Origin: Tetragnatha versicolor
Taxonomy: Eukaryota > Arthropoda > Arachnida > Araneae > Tetragnathidae
Reading direction: 5' to 3'
Length of the DNA stretch: 64,000 bases
NCBI GenBank assembly: GCA_024610705.1
Contig: JANDEH010000001.1
Span: 17,953,167 to 18,017,166 of the forward strand
A program made the translations under genes and the position numbers. The notes beneath the pieces were generated by a model. The model saw only the letters and a list, made by a program, of their open reading frames with translations, did not search any database and had not been told where the DNA came from. Positions 1 to 11,758 of this stretch are shown here, piece by piece. Position 1 is the first letter of the stretch. Each line of letters opens with the position of its first letter.

Positions 1-439
1 CAAATTTCCCCGTAGGTAAATATTTATTGATGAAGTAATTTTTAGGTATAAGCATTCATTCTTAATATAGTATATATAAAATGCAGTGTTATTTAATCTC
101 AAGTTTATAGAGTTTAATAGCTGTAAAATGGAATACATAATTAAGTTAATTAGTTAAAAATGTTGCTATCCAAGCTTAATTGCTAAGTTAGTTTGCTAAG
201 TTTTTCTGTCAATGACGTCATAGGTTGAGTAAGAAGACGCCAGACTTTCTAGATACTTAATTGTCCAGACAGAATCGACTATCTCTTGCTCTGTCTTTTT
301 TGCCAATGACGTCACAGAGAGGAAAAATTTTAATCTATTAACATTATAATTAAAGAACACTGGGTGTTATTAGAGTAATATCGGTTCACACATCGTGTGA
401 TACTAATAAACGCATAAAAATTTAATATCAATAATGATT
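1..439. other. AT-rich unique sequence with TGACGTCA direct repeats
   Basis: No gene is visible. Two near-identical 18-base stretches, at 203-220 and 297-314, each end in AATGACGTCA, the palindromic CRE/ATF-type octamer. They may be the ends of a diverged relative of the short inverted-repeat element at 29791-29906, whose ends carry the same AATGACRTCA motif. The sequence between the repeats is not obviously conserved, so the link is weak. Confidence 0.35.
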
Positions 440-1440
440 AATTAAGCTAATACTCCACCTTTAAATCATATTCCCTATACTTCAACTCTCAATAAATTAC
501 CAAAACCAACCAAAAAAACCCTCAGTTTTTTATTAAACTTTATTATTCCCCCCGCTTCACTGCCTTTAAAAATCTTGTTTATGAGCAGCTATTCACGCAC
601 CCCATCTCCACCAATAGATCTCGGCTCGCTCTAATATTTCACGGCAAAATATGCTAAAATCGAAGTTCCCATACATCACTAGCGTACTCAACCTCGCCTT
701 ATTAACATCCGCCGTAAATAACAAGGCAACAACGAAGCAGAGGGAAGGAAAAATAAAAAGAGGGAGCAGGGAACCTCCCCTTTTTTATGTGCACCCCTAA
801 CGGATATAAGGTCCAGATGCCACGACCGGTGCAATTATCACATTTTTCACTCCCGCTTCAATGAACGCAATGAAAAGAGCTTGGAGCATTTAGCACATTG
901 CGGAGGCTCTCTTTCTAAAACCGGGAAAAGAGGAAAAAAACGGGGACTTGGGGGATAAAAAAAGAGCCAAGAAGGAGGGAAAATGAGGTTTTGATAAACC
1001 TTACTTCATCCATCAACCGAGGAAAAATCGGACACTCTTTGCCAAGACTCGCTCAATTTCTGAAGGCGTTGCTGCCTTTTTTTTCATCAACGGGGTTACC
1101 GCCTTTTTCAATAATATCGCCAAGTTGTCACAAACAGAACCAGGCTTGAGTCGAATCGGGGGCTCCGTCTCTCTTTTCAATAGAGGTGGTGTTATTTATT
1201 ACTTTTTAAATGCTTTCCGGTAGGGTGCTAACGATGGCCGGTTGGGCAGTTTTGTCTGATAATTGGCTAGTAGACACTTTTTCGAATTTAATTTTTCCTA
1301 AAGCTGAATTCCCATGGGATGCGGATTTTGTAAATTCACCAACGAAATCCGCCAGCGAACACCGCTCACGGTTTTTCAAGGATTTTTCCCCTTAGCTTTT
1401 TTGCCCGATCTGTTTCTCAAACCGATTCGCTCTTGGTGTA
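440..1440. other. Skew-switch island 1
   Basis: The + strand is A+C-rich at about 440-590 (runs such as ACCAAAACCAACC), GC-richer with purine-rich patches at 590-1140, and G+T-rich at 1140-1440. No intact reading frame beyond about 60 codons, no splice-bounded exon and no repeat were recognised. The island is unlike the AT-rich sequence around it. A regulatory or replication-initiation site is inferred from the composition switch alone; an unrecognised promoter or noncoding exon is possible. Confidence 0.4.
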
Positions 1441-1864
1441 TAATTTTAGAGAATGTTTAGTGATTTGACTAAAGTACGGTTATTTTTATTTTTTATACAT
1501 GATTAAATTTTATTTTCAACTTGAAATTTGGTAGTAATATTCATTTTAAGAGTTAAAAGGCTATAAATATTTTTTCAAAAGAAAATTTTAAAAACTTTTT
1601 TTATTAATTTGTTTTTACTTTTTTCAAATTTTTAAAAAAACTTATTGAAAATGATGATCATGATGCACACTAAGTAAACGCCAAAAAAATTTACGACAAA
1701 ATGGGACTAATTTCAGGTTTTTAAGTTGTATAGTTCTAGAGTTATTAGCTGTTAAAAATGCAAGAAAAACAATTTCACAAAATTTGTATGAACATTAAAA
1801 ACATTATATCTAACGAAACGAGAGTGATAGAAGAATGGAACCTGAACGATTATGTCTATAACTA
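1441..1864. other. AT-rich spacer
   Basis: Low-complexity A/T sequence between island 1 and the next mobile element. Nothing recognised. Confidence 0.5.
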
Positions 1865-3844
1865 TAGGGGAGAGTGTTGTACCTATGGACAAAAATCACG
1901 TTTGGATTTTTCTAAGACAGGTAGAATCACATTTTGACCATTTAAAGTGCCCAACCTATAGTCCTAACCTTTGTGAGTATAGAGATATTTTTTATTAGTC
2001 AAAATCTTGAAAATTGGATTTTTAATCATTTATAATAACTTGGAAAAATTTGTGTCCAAAGGTACAACAACCTGTTGTACCTATGGACAGACCCAGTTGT
2101 ACCTGTGGACACTAGGGTGTATCGAAAAAAACTTTTTTTCGATTTTGATGACGTAATAGTGCGGAAAAGTTGTCTAAGGTGCCAGAGAGTACCTGTGAAT
2201 TTTTTCAGAATTTTTGGATAATTTCTTAATGTGCCACATTGGCCCTGAAGTTCCCCATGTTAATCCAATGGGGCGCGCCTCCAAAAAGGCCGAAAATCGG
2301 TTTTTCGCCCCTCATTTCTACCCTAATCACACGACGAATGTCTCGTCTCGAGTTATGGACTCTATATGATCTAGGCTATCCGAAAAAACTTGAATAATAA
2401 CTTAAATATCTATATTATGTTGATTGTGGGCTCTGATTTGAACGAGGAAATACGCGATTTTCGACGAAATTTGAGCATACAAAAAAACGTAATATAGATA
2501 TTTAGGCTATTATTCAAGTTTTTTCGGATAGCCTAGATCATATAGAGTCCATAACTCGAGACGAGACATTCGTCGTGTGATTAGGGTAGAAATGAGGGGC
2601 GAAAAACCGATTTTCGGCCTTTTTGGCGGCGCGCCCCATTGGATTAACATGGGGAACTTCAGGGTCAATGTGGCACATTAAGAAATTATCCAAAAATTCT
2701 GAAAAAATTCACAGGTACTCTCTGGCACCTTAGACAACTTTTCCGCACTATTACGTCATCAAAATCGAAAAAAAGTTTTTTTCGATACACCCTAGTGGAC
2801 ACCCTTAAAAAGGGGAGTTTTACTTGAAAAAAGCTAAGAATGAACTTTTTTATTGATGAATTACCTTTTAATAACCTATTTCAAGCCTTTTTAAAATTGA
2901 AAATAGATTTTTTAAAGTAATGTAGTTTTAGATCGTAAATGATCATTAAAACGAAGTTGAATTATAAAAGTCTTGATTTTTTACCAAAAACACAAAAATC
3001 ACATAGTATTTTCAGAGCAGAATTTAAGGTAATAGTTTCATCAATCATGCTGATTGATCCGACAACTTTACTAATCCAAAAAAACCCCAATTCGATCGAC
3101 ACTTAGTTGTGCAAGCATTTGGTGGTAATAACAATAATAATTTGGTGGTAAATCTTCTTCAGGGGAAATTTTAAGTTTTTTTAATCATCATACTTAAATG
3201 CGATAGGGTGCTTAGGGTTTTACACCATATTTTAAATTAAATTCCAAGTAGAATCATAAATTTTAAAAAGTAGTTTAGATCACAAAATATTTGATTTTTC
3301 ATCAAAAACTCACTTGAAAATAATCGCTGACAAATAGATTACCATTTAGAATTAATTTAACATGTATTAAAATGTATTCAGTTAAATGAAACCTGATTCT
3401 AAAACGCCGATTAGCTACAGACACCCACAAGAACGTGTCCGTAGGTACAACACTTATGGTGTCCGAAGGTACAGCATCAGGTGTTTTTGCATTCAAAGTT
3501 CTATAAAAGATAAAAGAATTGAGATCTGACTATTTCTAATATCAAAACTAAAAAGTCAAAATCTCGGGGATTCCCCCCATATATTCCATTTTATCATATC
3601 ATAATCATAGAGGAAGAAAATAATTAATGTAGTGATGCACTAAAAAAAACTTTGAGCACCTAAAAACAGTATTTTTACTATAGAAAATTTAAATAATATT
3701 TTAAACAGCTGATTTCACGTTAGCAACTAGATAGCATCTGTTTACATTCAAAATCGACCACAAATTCAAATTTACATTTTTTCCCGAATTTTAAAATGTG
3801 GTGGCTGAAGGTACAACCGTCCGTAGGTACAACACTCTCCCCTA
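1865..3844. mobile_element. hAT-like non-autonomous TIR element with subterminal repeats, interrupted by a foldback
   Basis: Inverted ends read TAGGGGAGAGTGTTGTACCT on the left and the matching complement at 3819-3844 on the right. The motif GTCC(A/G)TAGGTACAAC, or its complement, recurs inside both ends (about 1876, 2073, 2094, 3435, 3468, 3809 and 3820), a typical arrangement of transposase-binding subterminal repeats. A 682-bp foldback with its own 8-bp duplication sits inside, leaving about 1.29 kb of element. No transposase reading frame remains and no target duplication is visible at its outer ends. The ends resemble those of the element at 38598-39613. hAT is suggested by the C/T-AGGGG start; the superfamily is not secure. 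Confidence 0.6.
2113..2794. mobile_element. Foldback (palindromic) element, family F1 copy 1
   Basis: An almost perfect palindrome with arms of about 305 bases (2113-2420 and 2490-2794) around a loop of roughly 70 bases. It starts TAGGGTGTATCGAAAAAAAC and ends with the complement. It is flanked by a perfect 8-bp direct repeat GTGGACAC (2105-2112 and 2795-2802), which defines the insertion and points to a hAT-type transposase acting in trans. It has no coding capacity and sits inside the element at 1865-3844, so it is the younger insertion. If transcribed, the RNA would form a hairpin of about 300 bp. Confidence 0.85.
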
Positions 3845-6729
3845 TTAGTTCCACATAAAAAAATCATGAACAATATTTGATAGTTTAATCTTTGATTTGG
3901 TTAAAAAATAATCGCAAAAATGAAGTTTTTTCATATTTTGTCAAACTTTGGGGCCTGTGCGCTATCGGAAGATATTAACCGATTTAGAATTTTTTTCTTT
4001 TTCTTTGTCTATATAATTCGCAACCTTTCCGCGCTATTACAACTTGGAAATAAAAAAAAATGAGTTTTTCGGCCCAACCTATTGCCGGGTTCTTTATTTA
4101 TTTAATTATTCCTTGTAATCTGGAAGCCGCTCATCGTAACAAAGATGATACTTTTGTAATTTTTTTAACATTATGAGTAGTTATCTCATCTTAATTAGGA
4201 TGTATCATTTAAATTCGGTAAAATAGCCGATCATGATCTGGTACGAAGCATCAAAATAAAATTAATGCTGTTATTGTTTATAGGGCTTTCGTATTGGTCG
4301 GAGGGAATCACGTGACCAAAAAAAGTAAGGGAATTTGCCGACTTCTTGAATATAAACAAAGAAAAAAACAAGCAAATTTCGGACAAGTGAATTTACGAGC
4401 GGTTTTTTACAAGGCCTGTGATTGGCCACTTCTCGTCATGTGCTCCTGTGAAACTATTTTTAAAAGAAAAGATTGATCTTCTTCAGAAAACGAAGGGAAA
4501 GTAGGGGAGCGTTTTTGATTGAACTTAACAGATTCTCATAAAAGAAGATCGTCAGTGAAGAAATTTTTTCAAATCCGATCGTTTGTTAATTTTTAAATAA
4601 ATAAAACCTACATGCGCAGTAGCTCAGTGCATTCCGTCAGAGTGGCCGAACACGTCATTGTTCGGAAGGAGAAAGTTAAAATTTAAGCACTAGATTGGTT
4701 AGAGCAGTTAGAGCAAGCGACGGCTCCTTTGCATTTGTTGATCAGCAGCAGATATGAAGTAACGCCCGGTTTTTCTCCTTTGGAACTTTTAAATGAGGAT
4801 TGCAAATTAAATAGAGTTTTACAAAATCTTAAAAAAATTAAAAACTGGTTATTTAGAGCCTGTGTCATGATATACAATAGTCAACATCTCTAATTTCGAT
4901 AGGTGTTTACTTTCCGATTATTTAGTCTTTGTTTTGGATGCATTGAAGAGGATGATGAAAAACGAAGAACGGGAATTACGAGAAAAATCATATATAAAAA
5001 ATATAAAAATCAATATAAATAATTTGGATGAAAAAAATTTCCTTAGAACGGTTTCTTGGTATTTATTTTACATTTAGGTAATTTAAAATACCTAACCCCC
5101 CCGGACGGCCGAGAGAAAAACTGTTACAGATAAATCAAACTTTGAAAATAAGTTCAAAGCTAAATGATTAAAGCTACTTAAAGCCACATATATTGGGGTC
5201 AAAACATATTTTCGGTGTCAATACATTACAGTCACCCCTACAATTGAGTGGAATAACCTGTTCTAATAATAATCGGCATAATATTGTATGACGTAATCAG
5301 TTTTTCTCGTGGCAGTAAGACTATACATACTATATTGATATGCAAATATGTTTCAAGTTTTTAACTATGCAAAGTTTTATGAAACTGTTCTAAAATAAAG
5401 TTATGGTAGGCTAGGTTCTGAGCAGCCAAAATTATTTTTTGTCGGACTTGAACTCATATTTTATTCCATTGTTTTTTTCGAAATTTGGTATTCTCTAGTT
5501 TTCTAAAGGGGTAGTGGTAAACAGTTTATTTTATAAGTGCGAGCATTTTCGATTACTATAATTATTTTGTATTTCTCCCCTGGAGGATTTTCTTTAAATT
5601 AAAGTTGACTTTGATTTTAGAAATTTCTAGTTATTGAAATTACTATTTTCTATTTGAAAACATTTGTGTTTATTTTTTTATCAAATCAAATGACTACACA
5701 AGATACGGACATTTTTACGCTCATATTCATAAAACCTAATTTCCTTTTAGCATCGACAAATAAGGATGACTGAAATGTAAGCTAATTAATAATGCGCCAT
5801 CTTTTACAACTTAAACCGATATAAGGCAAAAAATATAATTTTAAATGGAGTAAATGCATCAATGCATAAAAAATAATTATTTTAAAGATTACAAAAACTT
5901 CTAATCTATTTTAGATATATTTTTACTATTAACAATAATAAAAGTTTAAGTGAAACTAAAATTCTTGGAAATGTTTTTCCTTTTACGAAATTACAATTTT
6001 TTATAACAATTTAATGATGCAAATTTATATACATCCGGTATTTTATTGCAAACCTTGCGTTTAATTTTTATTAGTTCTCAGAAAAGATTCCAAAGAATTG
6101 GGTTCATTATTTTAATTGGAAAATGCATCACATTGGTTACTTATCTTTTATTTTCCAATTTCAATTTTATTCCTGAAATTAAAAATATTTTTACTCTCAT
6201 AAAATTTATGCAGCTCCATGCTTTATCATAATTTTAATTGAATGCTATAAATAATTTTCATTGCCAAAGAATCAGCAACATAATTAATTTGGTATCAAAT
6301 TTCCTTGTAATATTCCTAGTTCCTTAATTTTAAAGTCATTTGAATCAGTTTTCAATTAAATCATACCGGTTTTTCGAAATCTTTTTTAGCGATTTACTTA
6401 GAAAACTAATTCTTGAATTTAATATTTTCTTAATTTAATATTTCTAACATCATAGCATTATAAGCTACTTATAGTAATGAATCATGGAAAAGGACTCTAA
6501 CAATCGAATTTATAAAAATAACCCAACTTCTTTTAGATTACCTTATATATTATTCATTCCAAAAAATAATATGTATCAACTAATACAAATATACCTTCTA
6601 AAAGTAATAATAAACTCTTTAAAATTGTAAAAGGCATGTATACTTTTAATGTATCTCGGATGGGTATTTGTTTTATTTATGACCACAATACTTTAACTTG
6701 AACGTAATTCCAATTTATTCCTACTTCTG
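3845..6729. other. AT-rich unique spacer
   Basis: About 2.9 kb without a gene, tRNA or recognisable repeat. There is a small hairpin at 4648-4667 (CCGAAC...GTTCGG) and a short GC patch near 5097-5115. Reading frames of about 60 codons at 4294 and 4683 have no recognisable protein character. Confidence 0.5.
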
Positions 6730-7500
6730 TAACTAAATAAATTTCATTCAACAATCATAACGATAAATATTTCCTCAAGCAGCAAACCCAAATTTCTTTC
6801 ATTATTTAAATATACATAAAAACCATTAAAGAAGTAATGTAAATAAATGACATTTTTAGATATTTCGGATGGGCCAGGGCTTTAGTAGAGTTACTACAAT
6901 ACCACATAATATTATTTAAGTACTATCGTTTATGATATTCTAATTTTTTAAAAACTCCCATGTAAAAACTAATGTTCCTGGATACATTCCCCACTGGTCT
7001 GATTGATACCTATATCCCGATATCTTTCTTCACGATCAGCCGCCAACTTCTCCGAAAAAGGCCAATATTGCCATTTTGTTGCTGACATAAATCATTTCTT
7101 TCTCCGTCGTTTCAGCCCGGCCTTTCATCCGCTATCTTTATTTTCTTTCACAGATTTAAACACAGAGGATAGGTTACTAATGGTAGTTCCTGGTCCCGGT
7201 GGTCATCAGGTGAATTTTTTTCTACTTGGCGCGGTTCCGGTTCGTTTGGCGAGATAAAAAGCGACGAAGTTCCGGCGAAAGCCGATATCTGCAGATTTGG
7301 CACTTTGCTTCTCCAATCTGTGAAAGGTGTGTTCCGATGGGAAAAGAGTTGCCCCTTTTTTATATACTCCCTGTCATGTTATATTTAGGTTAATCAGAGG
7401 TTTTTGTTTGTTAGGGAGTTATGTTTTTTTCGGTGTTTTATCTTGTATGCGAAGGTTATTTGGATGGTAAGGATATAGTAATCCATGGTTTGGAGGTATT
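6730..7500. other. Skew-switch island 2
   Basis: A weak A+C-rich left side (6730-6830), a GC-richer centre (6960-7180) and a clear G+T-rich right side (7180-7500, with TTGGCGCGGTTCCGGTTCG). An open 84-codon stretch at 7003-7257 has no recognisable domain and is probably a by-product of the composition. Nothing repetitive is seen. Confidence 0.35.
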
Positions 7501-7990
7501 CCTTTGTGAATAAATGAGTTTAAAAAGAAACAATGAAAATAGTTTTTATATACTTTGTTTCATAGAGAAAATAGCGTTATGTAAGATTAATTTTTATAAT
7601 AATTGAAATTAAATTTCAAAATACACAAATATGATTGATTTACTTACCTAGTTCTTAAAGCTTCCAATACCTTTGAGATTGTTTCCTGAGAAAAAGAAAG
7701 AGAAATAAATATTTAAGAAATGTCAAGAAACATAACATATCTAATAAACTTTTCTCTATAAATGTGTTTTTATCTAGTTTTAATAAAATTAATTTACAAA
7801 ATGTATTAAATACTTAAAATCATTTGTCTTACATGAGTTTAAATCTAAATGTGATTAGGTACATATTCAAAAAAATATCCTTTCAAATGTTTAGGAACGT
7901 TGGTTTCAAAGTAAAGCGTTTTTAAGTACATAATTATAATTTATGTAAAATTAAATTACCTGACAAATTTGATAAAACTTTATTTTGCTA
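7501..7990. other. AT-rich spacer
   Basis: Very A/T-rich; no feature recognised. Confidence 0.5.
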
Positions 7991-8030
7991 CTAGCTGATA
8001 TGCCCGGCCTTGCACGGGTGAAGAGTATAA
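7991..8030 (-). mobile_element. Helitron 3' terminus (minus strand)
   Basis: Read on the minus strand this is ACCCGTGCAAGGCCGGGC, then ATATCAGCTAG followed by T: a short GC hairpin about ten bases before a terminal CTAG next to T, the signature of Helitron 3' ends. The same terminus, slightly diverged, occurs inside both copies of the piggyBac-like element at 8844 and 58257. The matching 5' TC end was not found, so the length of the Helitron body is unknown; the foldback at 8041 may be part of it. Confidence 0.55.
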
Positions 8031-8040
8031 ATTTATTATT

Positions 8041-8577
8041 TGAGGCGTTTGCTATCAAAACCAGCTCATTCCATATATTTCTGAAATCCACTTTTTTGCA
8101 TATTTTGAAAGTTTAGAGGGTCCTTCATAACCTGGCGAAGGGATATAGCTCAAACCCAGCTCATTCCAACCCAAAATTAGATTAAAAGTGTAAACTGTGA
8201 TCTCAACTGTGAAATTTCAGATCATTTGAAAAAGTTAAGTGAACGTCATTTATTTAAAACTCGTAAAGACACAAATATTAACTGGTAAACTGGAAAAAAA
8301 CAATTCACAACTTAATTGAACAAAAAAACTGAAAAAAGCATAAAAAAATCGTGTTTTTGCATCAAAATCAGCTCATTCCAACCTAATTAGTGTAATTACG
8401 CCCAAGGTAATGCAACTGAAATGAAAATGAAAAACTAATCGAATTCTAGATAGTTATACCTACAATAAAAATTTTAAAAAAAAATTTAGCTTTAGAACTG
8501 TGGACGTGAGAAGTTTATTGTCTCTCCTGTAAAATTTCCAACAATGGAATAAGCTGGTTTTGATAGCAAACGCCTCA
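8041..8577. repeat. Foldback repeat with internal CAGCTCATTCCA motif
   Basis: Starts TGAGGCGTTTGCTATCAAAA and ends with the complement of the same sequence, with inverted ends of about 35 bases. The motif CAGCTCATTCCA recurs in direct orientation near 8062, 8157 and 8367, and inverted near 8544. No convincing target duplication is visible. It lies immediately inside the Helitron end at 7991, so it is either a separate inverted-repeat element or the subterminal part of that Helitron. Confidence 0.5.
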
Positions 8578-8630
8578 TTTTTAAGTTTTCCAAAATACAT
8601 TTCTAATTTTGTATAATCAGCATTTACCAA

Positions 8631-8733
8631 TCATACCGGTATCCCAGGCGTCTTTTTCATATTCCGGTGTTCCCGGTAACTTTTCCTATCCCGGTGTTCC
8701 TATAGTAATTTTTCTTATCCCGGTGTTCCCGGG
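8631..8733. repeat. Short tandem array, about 30-bp unit
   Basis: Four degenerate units built on TATCCCGGTGTTCCCGGTAA, separated by T-rich linkers. The GC-rich cores stand out from AT-rich flanks. This is a minisatellite-like array; no gene relation is visible. Confidence 0.6.
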
Positions 8734-8843
8734 TTGATTAAAATTCCTTCAGTTCTCAAGCAATATAATTTTTGAATGATTTCCAAATTTACATGGAAAA
8801 AGTATTCTAAAAATTATTTAAAATGCTTAGATCCCTTGATTAA

Positions 8844-10098
8844 CCTTCCTACCCCTTTGGGGTCTTTTTCGACCCCAGACGCACTTTGACGCTTGATATC
8901 TCCCATGCATTTTTGTTTTGACAATTTCCGATGCTACTATTCCTTAATTACGCAAAGTTTTACAATGGGTAAAAATTTTGGAGTTATTATTCCATTTTTA
9001 AGTGTCTTGGGAGAAATAGTCACATATTCCCCCTCTGGGGTCTTCTGAGACCCCAGCCATGAATGGCGGTAAAACAGTATCAAATAAAGTTTAGTATGTT
9101 ATTTTTTGTTGTATTATAGATAAAAAAAGGTTTGCATGTTTGTTTAGAACGTTTGGAGAAATATTAGAAAGATATTTTCGTTGAAATTGTCATTTTTTTT
9201 ACAAAAAGAAGATTGCGGCTAAATACATTGAATCACTCGCTATTTCTTAAATTTTTTATTCACATTCTAAGAAAAATATGCTATTTATAGAAATCTTTTG
9301 AGTATCTAACAGTTGCAAACAAAAAAACTCAGACAACTGTCGCCATTACTTCCTGTTGAACACATTCTTTACAAAAACAATATAAATTCAGGGTTGATTG
9401 TAAATAGGTTTTTATATTCAGTCTTCTTTGAAAAATAAGAATGCTTTCAAATATTTATGAGTGTTTACGGAAGTCCAGAATGTGATTTCGAAGAATTATC
9501 AAGAAAAAAACCAATTTTATGTTAAAACTTACATAAGCAAGCGAGATACTGATTTCACTAAGAAATCTGAACCAATAATTTTTTTTGTATTATTTCAATT
9601 TTAAAAAGAAGAATCCAAACTTTACATGTTTCATAATACTAAATAATATAATCTGGGGTGACAGGTAGCTGATAATGCAGAATAGAGAATATATGCAGCT
9701 TCATAAATCGTTTAAAATAAACTACTAAATTCTACCCGTGAAAGACCGGGTATATCAACTAGTATGCTTTAAACAGTGTGATTATAAATATTTTAAGTAA
9801 AACAACTTCAATGTAGTTCATTTCTGTAATTTAATTCTTGTTTGAAGGTCCAGATGTTATAAAAAACGTGTATCAAAATAAACCCAATTAAGCCGTAATA
9901 AGACGAAAAAAATGAGAAAAATACCAAAAAAATTGGATAAATTATTCTGAAGCATCTTTCTAGAAATAAAAAATGACAATTCTTCTCCATTTAAGGAATT
10001 TTTAACTTTTATTAGAGTCATAGGCATGTTTTACGCATGGGGTCCTCAGAGACCCCACGAGGGGAATATGTGACTATTTTTTCAAGAGGGTAGGAAGG
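8844..10098 (+). mobile_element. piggyBac-like non-autonomous element A, copy 1
   Basis: Flanked by TTAA on both sides (8840-8843, 10099-10102), with inverted ends CCTTCCTACCC and GGGTAGGAAGG. TTAA target sites are the hallmark of piggyBac. GGGGTC...GACCCC palindromes and the motif GGAATATGTGAC are repeated near both ends (for example 9025-9055 and 10040-10075), as expected of subterminal binding sites. No transposase is encoded; a 60-codon minus-strand frame at 9808-9990 is AT-rich chance coding. It is the uninterrupted reference for the nested copy at 58257-63221, which lies in the opposite orientation. Confidence 0.8.
9732..9762 (+). mobile_element. Helitron-type 3' terminus inside element A
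   Basis: ACCCGTGAAAGACCGGGT forms the hairpin, followed by ATATCAACTAG and then T. It matches the solo terminus at 7991-8030 and the same position of element A copy 2 (58523-58552). The terminus was therefore inside element A before the two copies separated. Confidence 0.5.
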
Positions 10099-10102
10099 TT
10101 AA

Positions 10103-10529
10103 TCATATCTTTAGGAATTAACGTTTTCAGTGATATTATTCAATAATTAAAGCTTAATCCATTTTGTGCAATTTAAGAAAAAAATCAATCTTTTCTAGTT
10201 GAAAGGGAGTTTTAATAGTTTTTTGTTTGTTAACCAACTTTCTTAAAAGCTAAAATATTATCACCTTTTGATTTTACATTATCGTTTCAATGGAGACTAT
10301 TTTAACAACAATGGTATTCCATGAAGCTTTTAAAATATAAAAATTAGATAAACTCTCAAATTAAAATATGTTAAAATATACTTAAACTTTTAAATTTCAC
10401 TGAAATAGATTTATAAATTATTCATATAATTTTTAAATAGACTTGTACCTAGTGTTTCTATTAAAAACTTGTTGTTAAGCATTAATTTTTCTTTGTAACA
10501 ATGGAGTAAGCAGATCTCTTCTTGAGGAG
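10103..10529. other. AT-rich spacer
   Basis: Unremarkable A/T-rich sequence after element A; nothing recognised. Confidence 0.5.
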
Positions 10530-10706
10530 AAATAAAGCTATTTCAGCAAAATGACCATAAAAAGGGTCAAAAGAGGGTCAAGGGGTCAATTAAAGTTTTC
10601 GAAACATAGCCTATGTTTTTTCCCGAGTTTTTTTACGTAGGTATACCAAGTTTGGTGCAGATCGGAAGAGAACTGTGGATTTGTATACAAGACAAACACA
10701 CATATA
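10530..10706 (+). mobile_element. Fragment resembling the 3' end of an RTE-like retroelement, split by a foldback
   Basis: The stretch with ACCAAGTTTGGTGCAGATCGG, then a GACAAACACACATATA run, resembles the conserved 3' regions of RTE-type non-LTR elements and some SINEs. It appears to continue after the foldback at 11449-11477 with an AACTTAATTTTATTATATTAGAT-like tail. The F2 foldback would then have inserted into this tail. The family assignment rests on remembered similarity and is tentative. Confidence 0.4.
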
Positions 10707-11446
10707 CAGGGTGTTTCAAAATTGCGTTGCACGGCTTTTATTCGGAACCAGCCCCTCCTAGGGTCATGGAAGTAAGGTCTACCCCTAGGTAAGTGACCCT
10801 GGAGAATCCATTGAGAGGACTTACAGCGCCCCTAGCGGAGAAATTAAAGAGTTGAAAAAATTAATTTAAAAACTAAAGGAGATAGAGCAAAAACCTCAGT
10901 AAGAGTATTGTTGCCAACGTCAAGAAGAACTCATTGAAAAAAATTTCATCAAAATATCTTGAATATTCGCGGAGATATAAGCATGTGAAAATAGCACTTT
11001 TTCAGGGGTCAAAAAGTAAAAAGTTCGCATATTTGCAAATTTTTTTAAATTTTGATTAAATTTTGTGTTCTTTCAATTAAAAAAACACAAAACTATACAA
11101 TTTCACTAATAAATTTGCAAATATGCGAACTTTTTACTTTTTGACCCCTGAAAAAGTGCTATTTTCACATGCTAATATCTCCGCGAATATTCAAGATATT
11201 TTGATGAATTTCTTTTCAATGAGTTCTTCTTGACGTTGGAAACAATACTCTTATTGAGGTTTTTGCTCTATCTCCTTTAGTTTTTAAATTAATTTTATCA
11301 ACTTTTTAATTTCTACGCTAGGGGCGCTGTAAGTCCTCTCAATGGATTCTCCAGGTTCATTTACCTAGGGGTCAACCTCACTTCCATGACCCTAGGAGGG
11401 GCTGGTTCCGAATAAAAGCCGTGCAACGCAATTTTGAAACACCCTG
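10707..11446. mobile_element. Foldback element, family F2 copy 1
   Basis: 740 bp with arms of about 340 bases. It starts CAGGGTGTTTCAAAATTGCG and ends with the complement, flanked by TA on each side (10705-10706, 11447-11448). TA duplications point to mobilisation by a Tc1/mariner-type transposase. It has no coding capacity. The arms include GCGCCCCTAGCGG-type GC patches and a central GTTCGCATATTTGCAAAT palindromic zone. It shares this structure with copies at 13013 and 51710. Confidence 0.8.
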
Positions 11447-11758
11447 TATACCAACACTTAATTTTATTATATTAGATTTTCCCGAGAGTATAATAATTGC
11501 TAATGTTTGAAGCAATACCTTAGTTCTTAGTAAGTAAGAACCTTAAAGTAATACCATAGAAGTAATGTTTCTAGCTATAAATATTACTTCATTATATTTA
11601 TTTATTATTTGTAAATATTTTCTACAATTTGGTGCAAGTTAACTTTCCAAGAACAATTATATACTTCATGAAATAACAACTTATGTCTTTTTATATGGAT
11701 TTACTTTAGATAAAGTTTTCAGATTATTATCTTTGAAATATTTTCTAATTAGTTAGCC

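Noticed and set aside
4618..4670. tRNA-like GTAGCTCAGTG
   Set aside because: Resembles an A box, but no B box or cloverleaf follows.
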